Below, one piece after another: positions 37,323 through 45,197 of a stretch of 64,000 nt of DNA. The notes under the pieces were generated by a model. That model was given only the letters and a program-made list of their open reading frames with translations. It did no database searches and was not told the DNA's origin. The stretch comes from Undibacterium sp. 5I1 (GTDB taxonomy: Bacteria; Pseudomonadota; Gammaproteobacteria; Burkholderiales; Burkholderiaceae_D). A program made the position numbers and the translations under genes. The stretch covers positions 2,914,001 to 2,978,000 of the forward strand of contig NZ_JAVIWI010000001.1 in NCBI RefSeq assembly GCF_034314085.1, given 5' to 3'. Numbering within the stretch: the first letter of the stretch is position 1; each line of letters begins with the position of its first letter.

Positions 37323-37340
37323 CATGGACAGCCCGGACGC
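37323..37340 (+). repeat. Island boundary motif copy 2
   Basis: CATGGACAGCCCGGACGC, in the same orientation as the copy at 24059, lies between the toxin-antitoxin pair and the relaxase. Copies 1 and 2 bracket the whole defence cargo. Confidence 0.55.
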
Positions 37341-37349
37341 TTGGACCTA

Positions 37350-38666
37350 TTAAATTTTCAATCGTGGAAGATGAACCTGTTCCGAACCACCAGCACTACT
37401 GCCATCTGATTTTTCAACGACATAACTTTTAATGACATTGCTGTCGTTGACAATCTTCAGCGTTGGTTTGCAATCGCGTATGACTTCAAGGTCGGATTTG
37501 CTTGGTTTGTATCCTGTAATTTGTTCTGGTCGGAATGCACCTGACAAAATTGCTTGCAGAAATACTTGTGACTTGAATTCATCACTGCCAGTCAAGTGAA
37601 GCCCTAGCCAGCCCTTTTCTATGGCTAACTTGATAGCAATCTTGACTTCCTCGTCTGTACCATTCGCTATTTTTATTTGACTACCGTAATCATAAATTTT
37701 GCCGCCACCATTGAGATTGATTTGAAAACAGATACCGATATCGGTGTCAATCTCGTCCACGCTAGTGCAATCGCTGGCAAATATTTCCAACAAAATCGGA
37801 ATGTAAGTTCTGACAAAAATCGCTTCACGGTATTTTCTATTGTTCTTTGTGTCGGTGGAATTTAAGAATAAATGCTTGGATTTTTTTGCTTGAATAATTT
37901 CTTGTTGGCTTGGACTGGTTTCACCTTCCAATTTCAATGAAGTGATGAATTGCTTACTTTTTTCGTTACTCATATTTTTCTCCTTGATTAGTGTGTTGAG
38001 TGCCTTTCGTTTTGAGGTAATACCTCGTTTGTCCATCGCATGACAATTTGCACCGACATGCACAGTCGGAATTTGGTCTAGTCCCTGGTCTTGTAAACTG
38101 CGGTGGCCAATGCGACTTTTACTTGATGCAATGGATAATCTTCTGTTGCAATGCTTTGCCCACTGCTCGCGCCATCCTTCCAATTGCTCTTTACTGTTCC
38201 AATCACGATTTTTCTTACCGAATCCGTCGTTAGTGATATTGACTTCACGGGTGGTCAGCAAAATATGAGCATGGGGATTTCCTTTTTTATTGTGAATGAC
38301 GACATCGGCAATCATGCCTTTGCTAGTTAGCTGTGTATGTACAAATCGTTCAAGCAAAATAATCTGCTGTGAAGCGCTCAACTCAATCGGTAAGGCGACT
38401 TCTATTTCACGGGCTACCTGTGCATCCTTTCTGGTTTCGGACTGCTCTACGGCATTCCAAAGCTGTTCACGGTCTTTCATCCATTGCGGTGCATTGGGTG
38501 GTGTGAAGATACGGCGATAAGACACTTCTTTTTTGCGGGTGTAATCAAAGGTTTGACCCGTGCGGTTATCATGGATTTTTTCTCCAGCACGATAAGCGGC
38601 TGCTGCCGTAGCACTTCTGCCCGTGGTTCGGGTAATGAGTTTTACACTCAAGTGGTAAATAGCCAT
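37350..38666 (-). CDS. MobQ-type (MobA/MobL) relaxase with C-terminal LPD7-like domain
   Basis: A 438 aa DNA-nicking relaxase that starts conjugative mobilisation. The N-terminal MAIYHLSVKLITRTTGRSAT leads to AAYRAGEKI with the probable catalytic Tyr. The histidine cluster NPHAHILLTTR lies near residue 125. The C-terminal segment (KGWLGLHLTGSDEFKSQVFL, continuing to GYKPS near residue 400) resembles the large polyvalent-protein domain LPD7. Between them is a Lys/Ser-rich linker. The ATG at 38666 has AGGAG 8 bases upstream. The oriT-like sequence is immediately upstream. It is shorter than plasmid MobA proteins and lacks a primase domain. Confidence 0.88.
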   Translation of the reverse strand: MAIYHLSVKLITRTTGRSATAAAAYRAGEKIHDNRTGQTFDYTRKKEVSYRRIFTPPNAPQWMKDREQLWNAVEQSETRKDAQVAREIEVALPIELSASQQIILLERFVHTQLTSKGMIADVVIHNKKGNPHAHILLTTREVNITNDGFGKKNRDWNSKEQLEGWREQWAKHCNRRLSIASSKSRIGHRSLQDQGLDQIPTVHVGANCHAMDKRGITSKRKALNTLIKEKNMSNEKSKQFITSLKLEGETSPSQQEIIQAKKSKHLFLNSTDTKNNRKYREAIFVRTYIPILLEIFASDCTSVDEIDTDIGICFQINLNGGGKIYDYGSQIKIANGTDEEVKIAIKLAIEKGWLGLHLTGSDEFKSQVFLQAILSGAFRPEQITGYKPSKSDLEVIRDCKPTLKIVNDSNVIKSYVVEKSDGSSAGGSEQVHLPRLKI

Positions 38667-38712
38667 ATTCATTCTCCTGAACGTCTTTGTTTGGGCATTC
38701 AGCTTTGAGCAC

Positions 38713-38750
38713 ACGTTGAGAGATTTATCCTCAACGTATAAGTGCGCTGT
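38713..38750. other. oriT: Candidate origin of transfer (oriT), IncQ/MobQ type
   Basis: A perfect 8-bp inverted repeat ACGTTGAG (38713-38720) and CTCAACGT (38730-38737) is followed after one base by TAAGTGCGC (38739-38747). This is close to the nic-region core TAAGTGCGCCCT of IncQ-like plasmids. It lies between the relaxase gene and the divergent mobilisation gene, exactly where MobQ oriT sites occur. Confidence 0.75.
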
Positions 38751-38843
38751 TCTGCTCTTGACGTTTCTTTTTTGTTTGTTATTTATGTACTACAGCGTGA
38801 ATTTGAAATGTCAACGCTCGCACAATAAAAACAGGAGATAAAA

Positions 38844-39122
38844 ATGAGCAAACCGAATTTAGACAAACTACTTCAGCAAAGAGCTGAGCTTGAGGCTCGC
38901 ATTCAGCAAACAAGAAATTATGAAATGGCAGAGGAAAGAAAACGAGATACCAGGCGAAAAATATTGGCTGGTGCTTATGTGATTAAGCTGGCTGAGAATG
39001 ACTTGAAAAAATTAGGTAGGGAACTGATTTCAGCAGGAATGCTTGAACCAAGGGACTATGCTTTATTTGGAGTGGATAATGATTCTGCTGACTTTGATTC
39101 TAATCGCTTGTCCTTGGAGTGA
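38844..39122 (+). CDS. Mobilisation accessory protein
   Basis: A 92 aa protein. An N-terminal coiled-coil helix (NLDKLLQQRAELEARIQQTR) is followed by a basic segment RKRDTRRKILAGAYVI and an acidic tail. Small proteins of this type are encoded divergently from MobQ relaxases and assist the relaxosome (TraD/MobC-like). ACAGGAGATAAAAATG gives a strong ribosome binding site. The role is inferred from composition and position next to oriT. Confidence 0.72.
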   Translation: MSKPNLDKLLQQRAELEARIQQTRNYEMAEERKRDTRRKILAGAYVIKLAENDLKKLGRELISAGMLEPRDYALFGVDNDSADFDSNRLSLE

Positions 39123-39151
39123 TTGATTTTTACGGCAAGATTAGAAAAGTG

Positions 39152-39169
39152 CATGGACGGGCTGGACAC
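39152..39169 (+). repeat. Island boundary motif copy 3
   Basis: CATGGACGGGCTGGACAC lies between the mobilisation module and the primase module, in the same orientation as copies 1 and 2. Confidence 0.55.
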
Positions 39170-39178
39170 CTGGGCAGA

Positions 39179-39216
39179 CTAGGCAGAAAATCAAAAAATC
39201 ATAACTTTCTGCCTAG
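39179..39216. terminator. Hairpin between convergent mobilisation and primase genes
   Basis: A perfect 11-bp stem, CTAGGCAGAAA (39179-39189) and TTTCTGCCTAG (39206-39216), with an A-rich loop. It separates the 3' ends of the 38844 and 39233 genes. Confidence 0.65.
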
Positions 39217-39232
39217 CTGTAGAGGCTAACTC

Positions 39233-40744
39233 TTAACCATAAAATGCCTGTTCAATTTCGTTTTTTTCAAAAGCAACTTGTTCTACCAAGTCTTCGTTGC
39301 AAAAAACTCCAGTCGTTAAATTGATACAACGGACTCGTTTTTTATCGACCCCTTTTCCAAGCATAATTCGTGTTGCTTTGATTTCCGAAAACTCAGTGTG
39401 AAGACGGGTAAAAAACTGTTGACCAGCACATGCCTGAAATCCATTTTCACGACAAAACTCTTTATAGTTCTCGAAAAGAATAGCTTTGTCGGTATAAGGC
39501 TGATCATCATCGGAATAGCTAACCCCATTTGATTCAACCCAGTTTGTCACATTGTTGGATTCAACTTTCGCTGAGCGAACGGCTTGCTTGGAAGCTTCAG
39601 GAATGGTGAACATTCGGTTTTTTTCCAACCTTTGTAAACCTGCCAAAGCCCAATCTAAAACAATGTGTAATTCGGATTGAATGATTTCTTGGTCAAGGTC
39701 AAGAACGAGCTTGTCACCTGTAAAAGTCTGGTTCCATTCAACTACATGCAGACGGCGCCAGAAGGCATCGGACTGGTCGGTTAATGCTGGCAAGTGATTG
39801 GCACAAATAATGAATTTGGCGATATTCTGATAGCTCAATACATCTTTGAACTTTCGGTCAATTGAGGTCGTGCCACCGGAAATCAAGGACTTCAAAACCT
39901 GCTGGTTAATTTTCCCTTTTGGTGTTTCGTCGCAGACGACCAAGGTTGCACCGACTAAATTAGATAAATTAAAACCGTCAAGTTTATCTAACTGCATGGC
40001 AACGGCTTTTTCATGCAATGCCATGACAATGTTCAACATCGTGCTCTTGCCATTGCTGCCCTTTGCACCAATCCACAAATGCCCGGTCTGGTGTTTGACA
40101 TGGGAACACAAGGTATAACCCACATAGGTTTGCACCAGCTCCCGGACTGCTGGATCAGGCAAGGAGGATTCAATAAACCTAGCAAACAATGAGTTGGCGG
40201 GAACAGGTACTGGAACATACTCGCCAAATGGTGCAATCGTTTTAACTGGCACACAATGGGTAACTCCGATATGTCGTTCTGGACTGTTCAATGTAATAGA
40301 AAAATCATTGTTGAACTTAAACCAGCCACCATGCACTGGAACAATAGTGCCTTTTGGTTTTGGTGGTAACGATTTTACCAATAACAGGGCGGTCTTTACA
40401 CAGCTCACTGCTGTTCCCGCTTGGGCTCGCTGTGGCACATTTTTACCCAACCACATTAAAGCATGTCGGGAATTTTCGGAATCCGTCTGCAACTTCCAGA
40501 AGCTGGAGTTCCAGCAGTAGATCAATTCGTCTTTTTTTGTGACGGAATGGTCGCTTTCCATTTTTTGAGCATATTGAAATTCTGCTGCAATTTTTGTTTT
40601 ACTCGTACCAGTTGCAGTGTTTTGTCCTCCCACTGGTGTACGGTTGGTTGGGAAATTCATTGTTCCCACCGTGACAGGTGTGTCACCAAATGGGTCCAAA
40701 GATTCTTCATTTAAATTGACTGTTGTGTACATGATTTTTTCCAT
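39233..40744 (-). CDS. P4-type primase/SF3 helicase domain protein
   Basis: A 503 aa protein of the phage/plasmid primase P4 family, C-terminal part. A divergent N-terminal region (about 1-190) is followed by an SF3 helicase with Walker A GAKGSNGKSTML near residue 230, Walker B-like TLVVCDETPKGKI, sensor FIICANHLP and QSDAFWRRLHVVEW. The C-terminal winged region includes DKAILFENYKEFCRENGF. It probably drives replication of the excised element or of its transferred strand. No Toprim or primase catalytic motifs are visible. An internal ATG at 40732 is an alternative start. Confidence 0.85.
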   Translation of the reverse strand: MEKIMYTTVNLNEESLDPFGDTPVTVGTMNFPTNRTPVGGQNTATGTSKTKIAAEFQYAQKMESDHSVTKKDELIYCWNSSFWKLQTDSENSRHALMWLGKNVPQRAQAGTAVSCVKTALLLVKSLPPKPKGTIVPVHGGWFKFNNDFSITLNSPERHIGVTHCVPVKTIAPFGEYVPVPVPANSLFARFIESSLPDPAVRELVQTYVGYTLCSHVKHQTGHLWIGAKGSNGKSTMLNIVMALHEKAVAMQLDKLDGFNLSNLVGATLVVCDETPKGKINQQVLKSLISGGTTSIDRKFKDVLSYQNIAKFIICANHLPALTDQSDAFWRRLHVVEWNQTFTGDKLVLDLDQEIIQSELHIVLDWALAGLQRLEKNRMFTIPEASKQAVRSAKVESNNVTNWVESNGVSYSDDDQPYTDKAILFENYKEFCRENGFQACAGQQFFTRLHTEFSEIKATRIMLGKGVDKKRVRCINLTTGVFCNEDLVEQVAFEKNEIEQAFYG

Positions 40745-40823
40745 TATTTAAGTTATTTTTTTCCATGGATACGGTGGAATTCCAAAATCTGCACCCGCAG
40801 ACCTGAACCGTTGTGTCACCGTG

Positions 40824-40844
40824 AACCCCGCATAACGGGGTTCT
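40824..40844. terminator. Hairpin upstream of the primase gene
   Basis: GAACCCCG and CGGGGTTC form an 8-bp perfect stem around loop CATAA, between the 40877-41206 gene and the primase gene on the same strand. There is no strong T run, so attenuation or RNA processing is also possible. Confidence 0.55.
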
Positions 40845-40876
40845 ACACATAGGTGCGTCGCTGAATATTTTGTCGA

Positions 40877-41206
40877 TTAATGTAAGGTCGTCGCTGTACC
40901 GTCTTTGTCTTGGACGATAATTTTTAGGGCAAGACTGTTTCCTTGAGAGACAAGCTCAATATCAATGATGTCGCTGATTAAATGACCTTTTTGGGCGACA
41001 TCCACCAAAATACCCATCATGAGTCCCAAGGCTTCACCTGACATTTCTTCACTCAAGGCTTCACCGACTGATGCCCAGAATCCCATGCTGCCTTGGCGAG
41101 TCATGTTATCAAGCGGTGTCTGCAACTGTTCTGCTGTATCACGAATGGTTTTAATGCCGCTAATGGCACAGCCAATCATATAAATTTCGTGCGTTTTGGT
41201 ATTCAT
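40877..41206 (-). CDS. Uncharacterised island protein (109 aa)
   Basis: I do not recognise it. A helical, slightly acidic protein with MIGCAISGIKTIRDTAEQLQ and GEALGLMMGILVDVAQKGHL and a C-terminal beta-like tail. The ribosome binding site AAGGAG is clear upstream of the ATG. Repeats of CGTCGCT lie on both sides, one inside its 3' end, so it may belong to the element's replication module with the primase gene downstream. Confidence 0.6.
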   Translation of the reverse strand: MNTKTHEIYMIGCAISGIKTIRDTAEQLQTPLDNMTRQGSMGFWASVGEALSEEMSGEALGLMMGILVDVAQKGHLISDIIDIELVSQGNSLALKIIVQDKDGTATTLH

Positions 41207-41252
41207 TTTTACTGCTCCTTTAAGTGAGTTAGGGTTGTTATTTTTATTACCT

Positions 41253-41303
41253 GTCGTCGCTATGCTGGAGTCTTCGTCGCTTTGTATTTCAAATTTCGTC
41301 GCT
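41253..41303. repeat. Iteron-like CGTCGCT repeats
   Basis: GTCGTCGCT at 41253-41261, TTCGTCGCT at 41273-41281 and TTCGTCGCT at 41295-41303, spaced 20 and 22 bases. Two further CGTCGCT copies are at about 40856 and 40889. Iterated sites beside a primase/helicase gene could be a replication origin. Confidence 0.45.
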
Positions 41304-41344
41304 GTATTTTTACTGATTTGTATGACCTACGAATACTGATTCAG

Positions 41345-41740
41345 TTAGTTGTACAGTGCCTCGTAGTAAGCACTGCCAAAGTCTTGGTATCGCTCAAATT
41401 GCCCGTCTTCTGGAAGATCGGTGTAACCTGCTGCAACCCTCGCTTCGGCCCATCTAATCGTTTCGCAACGAGCGATATAAGGTGGCAATCCTCGCTTGGG
41501 CTGGTAATCCTGAAGAAAACCGTCAATGGCTAATTCCTCGTTAGAAGCACGGACGATTTTTTCTTCAAACATACCCATATCCCAATAGCCGATCAGATAG
41601 TCTTTTTCGGTGAATTCCTCGTCGGTCACGATATGGATATAATCGCTCCATTCCTCTTCTGTTAGCTCGCTGGATGTACTCATATCCAAGTCACCAAACC
41701 AATCGTCAAAATCGAATTCATTGTTAATTTCAGTGTTCAT
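41345..41740 (-). CDS. Acidic island protein (131 aa)
   Basis: Starts MNTEINNEFDFDDWFGDLDM with AGGAAAAAAT before the ATG. It is strongly acidic, especially in the first 70 residues (SELTEEEWSDYIHIVTDEEF), with a C-terminal segment RCETIRWAEARVAAGYTDLP. No family recognised. Small acidic island proteins sometimes act as anti-defence or DNA-mimic proteins, but no such motif is evident here. Confidence 0.6.
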   Translation of the reverse strand: MNTEINNEFDFDDWFGDLDMSTSSELTEEEWSDYIHIVTDEEFTEKDYLIGYWDMGMFEEKIVRASNEELAIDGFLQDYQPKRGLPPYIARCETIRWAEARVAAGYTDLPEDGQFERYQDFGSAYYEALYN

Positions 41741-41890
41741 ATTTTTTCCTTTATATAAGTTGTGTTTGCGGGGAAAATTATATAAATTTTGCGCATATAT
41801 GAATATTGAACGTTCTGGCAAAACAAGGCTTGGTAAAATTGCAACAGTTTCTGTTGTAAAAAAATTCCCTATTTATTGTTGAAATCGAAA

Positions 41891-42583
41891 ATGAACAATA
41901 GTAAAAAAACTGATAAAAAATTGACGGGATTACCGAAATTAAAGACCCAGCTTTGGTTAGCTTCAGTCATAGAAGGTAGCCATCAAGTATCCCTTGAGAA
42001 AACGCTTTATTGGCTGTATGAAAAAGGGTTGGAAGGCGATTCAAACAAGTGGTATCGGTATAGTTCTTGTTCTTCCACGCCACGACCAGAACTCATTGCA
42101 GCGGTAGATAAAATATTGCCTGGCACAGCAAAAATATACCGCTCAGGGTCTGAGCGCTTTCCACTGTTTCTTGTGCTGGAAAAGAATGAAGGTGCTTGTA
42201 AAAGGGTGGTGTCTAGCTTGCTTGCGGATGCAAGGCTATATCAGTCAGAAAAAAGTGTGGCTGAAAAATGTCGTACGCTGCTTCAATATATGGTTGAGTA
42301 CCAATTTGAAGAAGCGTGGTGCGGTTCGCCCGTAGACCTAGATAAGTTAGTCGTCAGTCCAACCAACAATGCGATTGCAAAGAGCTACAAGGATAAAAAT
42401 CTGAATAGACGTACCGTGCTGGCAATCGTCGCGCTGTGGATACTTGCACAGTCTGGTGAAGACCCCAAGGCAATTAATTACACGGATTATTTTTTGCTGG
42501 GAATTTTATACGAGCCACTGACGGATAATTTCGGGAAACTTATTGCGGAATTTATTCAAGAGATGTATCGGGAGGCTGGGTAG
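41891..42583 (+). CDS. Uncharacterised island protein (230 aa)
   Basis: Divergent from the acidic protein gene. Basic N-terminus MNNSKKTDKKLTGLPKLKTQ, then a helical protein with TLYWLYEKGLEGDSNKWYRY and a C-terminal helix ILYEPLTDNFGKLIAEFIQE. No known domain recognised; the position at the end of the replication module suggests a regulator or accessory factor of the element. The ATG at 41876 in frame is an alternative start. Confidence 0.6.
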   Translation: MNNSKKTDKKLTGLPKLKTQLWLASVIEGSHQVSLEKTLYWLYEKGLEGDSNKWYRYSSCSSTPRPELIAAVDKILPGTAKIYRSGSERFPLFLVLEKNEGACKRVVSSLLADARLYQSEKSVAEKCRTLLQYMVEYQFEEAWCGSPVDLDKLVVSPTNNAIAKSYKDKNLNRRTVLAIVALWILAQSGEDPKAINYTDYFLLGILYEPLTDNFGKLIAEFIQEMYREAG

Positions 42584-42602
42584 ATAAAGACAGCCTGTCC
42601 GG

Positions 42603-42620
42603 GTGGCCGGGCTGTCCATG
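42603..42620 (-). repeat. Island boundary motif copy 4
   Basis: On the minus strand it reads CATGGACAGCCCGGCCAC, at the end of the last island gene and inverted relative to the other three copies. Confidence 0.5.
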
Positions 42621-42782
42621 TGGATTTCTAGTTGTGGGAATAAATCTGTCTACTGCATATCGGTTGTTATGCTTTTTCGACTTAGAAAATGATGCTACCG
42701 CTGGTGCGGCAAGCCTGATAATGTCCAGCCTAAATCACCGCTTTCATCCAAGTAGATTGATGTGTTCATAAAAACCCAAAAA

Positions 42783-42807
42783 AATGGCCTCTCATAGAGA
42801 GACCATT
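42783..42807 (-). terminator. Minus-strand hairpin terminator
   Basis: AATGGCCTCTC and GAGAGACCATT pair at 10 of 11 positions around ATA, and on the minus strand are followed by a run of T residues. It may block transcription entering the island from the right. Confidence 0.5.
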
Positions 42808-42939
42808 CAAAATAGTTCGGTGCCTAGGTTTGACGCGCTCAAAGCACGCTTACGATTATGACGGAATTTGTCGCAAATTCTCTGGGCGTTAGCTACTTAC
42901 ACCGAATCCGTCACTACGAACTCACTTTACACGTTTAAA

Positions 42940-42955
42940 GGTGTACATGTACACC
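42940..42955. promoter_or_regulatory. Perfect 16-bp palindrome
   Basis: GGTGTACATGTACACC, a dyad of the type bound by dimeric regulators, in the non-coding right end of the island. Confidence 0.4.
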
Positions 42956-43240
42956 ACGCCATCAAAAATTTCCCCTCTGTAGCCCACTTCTGATTCCTAT
43001 AAGAAATTATAGCCAATTATTTGTTTTCAAAAAAATAATTTTACTACTCTCGCAAATGAAAACGCCGGAATTCTATTTGGAACACCAAAACCACGATTTC
43101 TTGGACAGATTATTGCTGTTTATTTTAGTCCGAAATCCAGCGGCGATTTGGTGAAAGTGAGGCCAGCACTAGCGCGGCAGCCGATACCAATTTTTGGGTA
43201 CTGGTAATTTAGAAAAAATGGCGTCAAAATGTGGCATTAA

Positions 43241-43316
43241 GTGTTCCAAACAAGTGGAACACCTGTTGGTAGCGATTTTGTGATTAACACCTATATAAAT
43301 CAATCACTTAGGTGTT
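43241..43316. promoter_or_regulatory. Candidate integrase arm-type sites, right end
   Basis: GTGTTCCAAACA at 43241-43252 (12 bases identical to the left end), its inverted form GGAACACCTG at 43256-43265, and an inverted pair AACACCTA (43286-43293) and TAGGTGTT (43309-43316), all within 90 bases of attR. Confidence 0.5.
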
Positions 43317-43327
43317 TTGGTAGCCCG

Positions 43328-43347
43328 TCCGCCCCGGGCCACCAAGA
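43328..43347 (+). repeat. attR, right attachment site of the genomic island
   Basis: TCCGCCCCGGGCCACCAAGA, an exact copy of the 20 bases at 20107-20126. It contains only the 3' end of tRNA-Phe. Confidence 0.9.
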
Positions 43348-43394
43348 ACAATTACAATCAAATCAATAAGATACGATTGAATTTAATAAAAATT

Positions 43395-43418
43395 AGCTTC
43401 TCTAGGGAAGCTTTTTTT
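43395..43418 (+). terminator. Native tRNA-Phe terminator displaced by the island
   Basis: AGCTTC and GAAGCT form a hairpin around TCTAGG followed by seven T residues. Before integration it would have been about 50 bases after the tRNA. Confidence 0.75.
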
Positions 43419-43840
43419 ATGTCTTTCTGACAAATTTCTGACACTCGTACTACACCTTCCCGAGCAACCTTGAGCTTGATCATTATTATCTGCAGCACCT
43501 CTGCTCGCAAATCGAGGAACTTGAAACTCACCCCATACGACAATTAGCACTGCCTATGTAACTTAGGCTAACGAACACATTGTTACTCCTTTTATATGAG
43601 CTAGTACGCTAATCGATTCTTAATAATTAATCGAACTACTATCATATAAATTCAGCACAGAAAATTATTATTTAATCATTACATTCCTCTAGCACTATCT
43701 AGTAAACGATGACCTCATGGGCTACACTAAAAACTGTAACTTGTTGAAAATAAACGACAAAGCGATATCTGAATCAAAGGCTTGTGTTATTATTTAATTA
43801 ATAACTTATTGACATGTAAAACTTGGGGTCGGCATCTATC

Positions 43841-44719
43841 ATGAATCAGACATTACCAGCGGAGACAATGGAAACAGAGAAACACCGCTTTATCCTTGAA
43901 ATGTTAGGATTTTCTGATGCGGAAAAAACCATGCTGTCCTCTACGTTCCGCCTAACGGGAAGACGTTCATTCTGTTACGCAGAACCAAGCAGCGAGCATG
44001 ACCGCGCTGATATTTACCTGGTGAATACTGATAATGCCGAAGCAATACAACAATTAGAGAAACGCTCTCCTAGCATCCATGCGCCAGCAGTACTGATTGG
44101 GCGCACTGCAACAGAAACTGCCAGTTGGCCGCTCATACAAAAACCGATACATTGGATGCGTTTGTTTGGGCAGTTAGATGATTTGATGCAAGCGGCGCTG
44201 TTAGAACGTAACCGCCGCACACAAAACATCAACCAACATTGGGATGGGCAAACCTACCGTCGCAACATCGATAAAAAATTGGCGCCAGAGTCCCCAATCG
44301 CCGCTCCTAAAAAGCCTGTTGAATCCGTTTTAGTCGTCGATGACAGCGCTACCGTCCGGGCATTTATGCGCATCAAATTAGCGCCGTTTCATTTTGATGT
44401 GGATTATGCCGAGAACGGCGAGCAAGCAATTGCGATGGCCGAGATTAAAAAATATACCTGTATTTTTCTCGATATTATGATGCCTGGCATTGACGGCTAT
44501 AAGGTCTGTAAACATATCAAAGCCAACCCGTCAACTAAAAACACCGCTGTAGTGATGCTGAGCAGCAAATCTTCTGCATTTGATAAATTCCGCGGCGCTT
44601 GGGCAGGTTGCGATACTTATCTGGGGAAACCAGTTGATGAAAATGATTTGCTCGCAACGATCGCCCGCTTTTTACCAAGTTCTCGTGAGATGCATGTTGG
44701 GCAGGCTACGCTAGCCTGA
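43841..44719 (+). CDS. Response regulator with C-terminal receiver domain
   Basis: A 292 aa protein from MNQTLPAET. The C-terminal receiver (about residues 165-285) has VLVVDDSATVR (acidic pocket), the phospho-Asp in IFLDIMMPGIDG, the conserved Ser in VVMLSSKS and the Lys in YLGKPVDE. The N-terminal part resembles a degenerate receiver-like fold lacking these residues. No output domain is present, so it probably works through protein contacts, as single-domain regulators of chemotaxis or twitching do. A start at 43823 is possible. Confidence 0.85.
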   Translation: MNQTLPAETMETEKHRFILEMLGFSDAEKTMLSSTFRLTGRRSFCYAEPSSEHDRADIYLVNTDNAEAIQQLEKRSPSIHAPAVLIGRTATETASWPLIQKPIHWMRLFGQLDDLMQAALLERNRRTQNINQHWDGQTYRRNIDKKLAPESPIAAPKKPVESVLVVDDSATVRAFMRIKLAPFHFDVDYAENGEQAIAMAEIKKYTCIFLDIMMPGIDGYKVCKHIKANPSTKNTAVVMLSSKSSAFDKFRGAWAGCDTYLGKPVDENDLLATIARFLPSSREMHVGQATLA

Positions 44720-44762
44720 CATCAACAGTCTGAGTAGCAATCACACCTGATATCTACTCAAT

Positions 44763-45197
44763 ATGTATCCAATTAAAGATCCGGCGGTAGCAAAAATATT
44801 TGAAAGCTAACCGCTACCAATCCGCCAAAAGCTCTTGTTGCTGAGAGATCTTATTTTATCGACGGCGGCTGCGACTGAAGGTGTGGGTAAGATCGAAGAA
44901 ACGCTGAAATGGGGCGAACCTGCGTATCTGACCAGCGCCAGCAAAAGTGGCAGCACAATCCGCATCGCATGGAAGGCTGCTTATCCGTCAAAATATGCGA
45001 TGTACTTCAAGTGCCATACAACTCTGATCGACAGCTTCCGTACATTGTTTCCAAATGATTTCGTCTTTGAGGGTAACCGCCGCATTGTCTTTGCAGAAGA
45101 AGCCGTGTTACCCACAGAGTATCTATCGTTTTGTATAGCCGCAGCACTCACTTATCACATCTGTAAAAATACGCCTCAGCACAAGCTATCGTCTTGA
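44763..45197 (+). pseudogene. DUF1801 gene with an in-frame stop codon
   Basis: The natural start ATG TAT CCA at 44763 leads into DPAVAKIFES, then TAA at 44808-44810, then in the same frame PLPIRQKLLLLRDLILSTAA and the rest of a DUF1801 domain (ETLKWGEPAYLTSASKSGST, KYAMYFKC, FEGNRRIVF). In the family this point normally holds a Tyr-Pro pair (VFDAYPP-like), so one base change from TAT or TAC to TAA would make the stop. A shortened product could start at the CTG/TTG codons near 44835. DUF1801 proteins are small and of unknown function. Confidence 0.75.

Larger units (their letters stand above)
42584..43327. other. Non-coding right end of the island
   Basis: No gene recognised. It contains the fourth boundary motif (42603-42620) and a minus-strand hairpin at 42783-42807. 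The 16-bp palindrome GGTGTACATGTACACC lies at 42940-42955, and the candidate recombinase sites before attR at 43241-43316. Confidence 0.5.
20107..43347 (+). mobile_element. Integrative mobilizable element in tRNA-Phe carrying defence genes
   Basis: About 23.2 kb between two copies of a 20-bp tRNA-Phe 3'-end repeat. It holds a tyrosine recombinase next to attL, ArdA, an ABC-three-component-like operon, an XRE regulator, a type I restriction-modification plus Kiwa-like operon, a toxin-antitoxin pair, a MobQ relaxase with oriT and a P4-type primase/helicase. No type IV secretion genes are present, so transfer would need a helper element. The native terminator after tRNA-Phe now lies at 43395, beyond attR. 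Confidence 0.9.

Noticed and set aside
20107..43347. Search for CRISPR arrays and cas genes in the island
   Set aside because: No regularly spaced direct repeats or Cas-like proteins were seen.
43358..43543. 61-aa minus-strand ORF right of attR
   Set aside because: No start signal or family, and it overlaps the displaced tRNA terminator.
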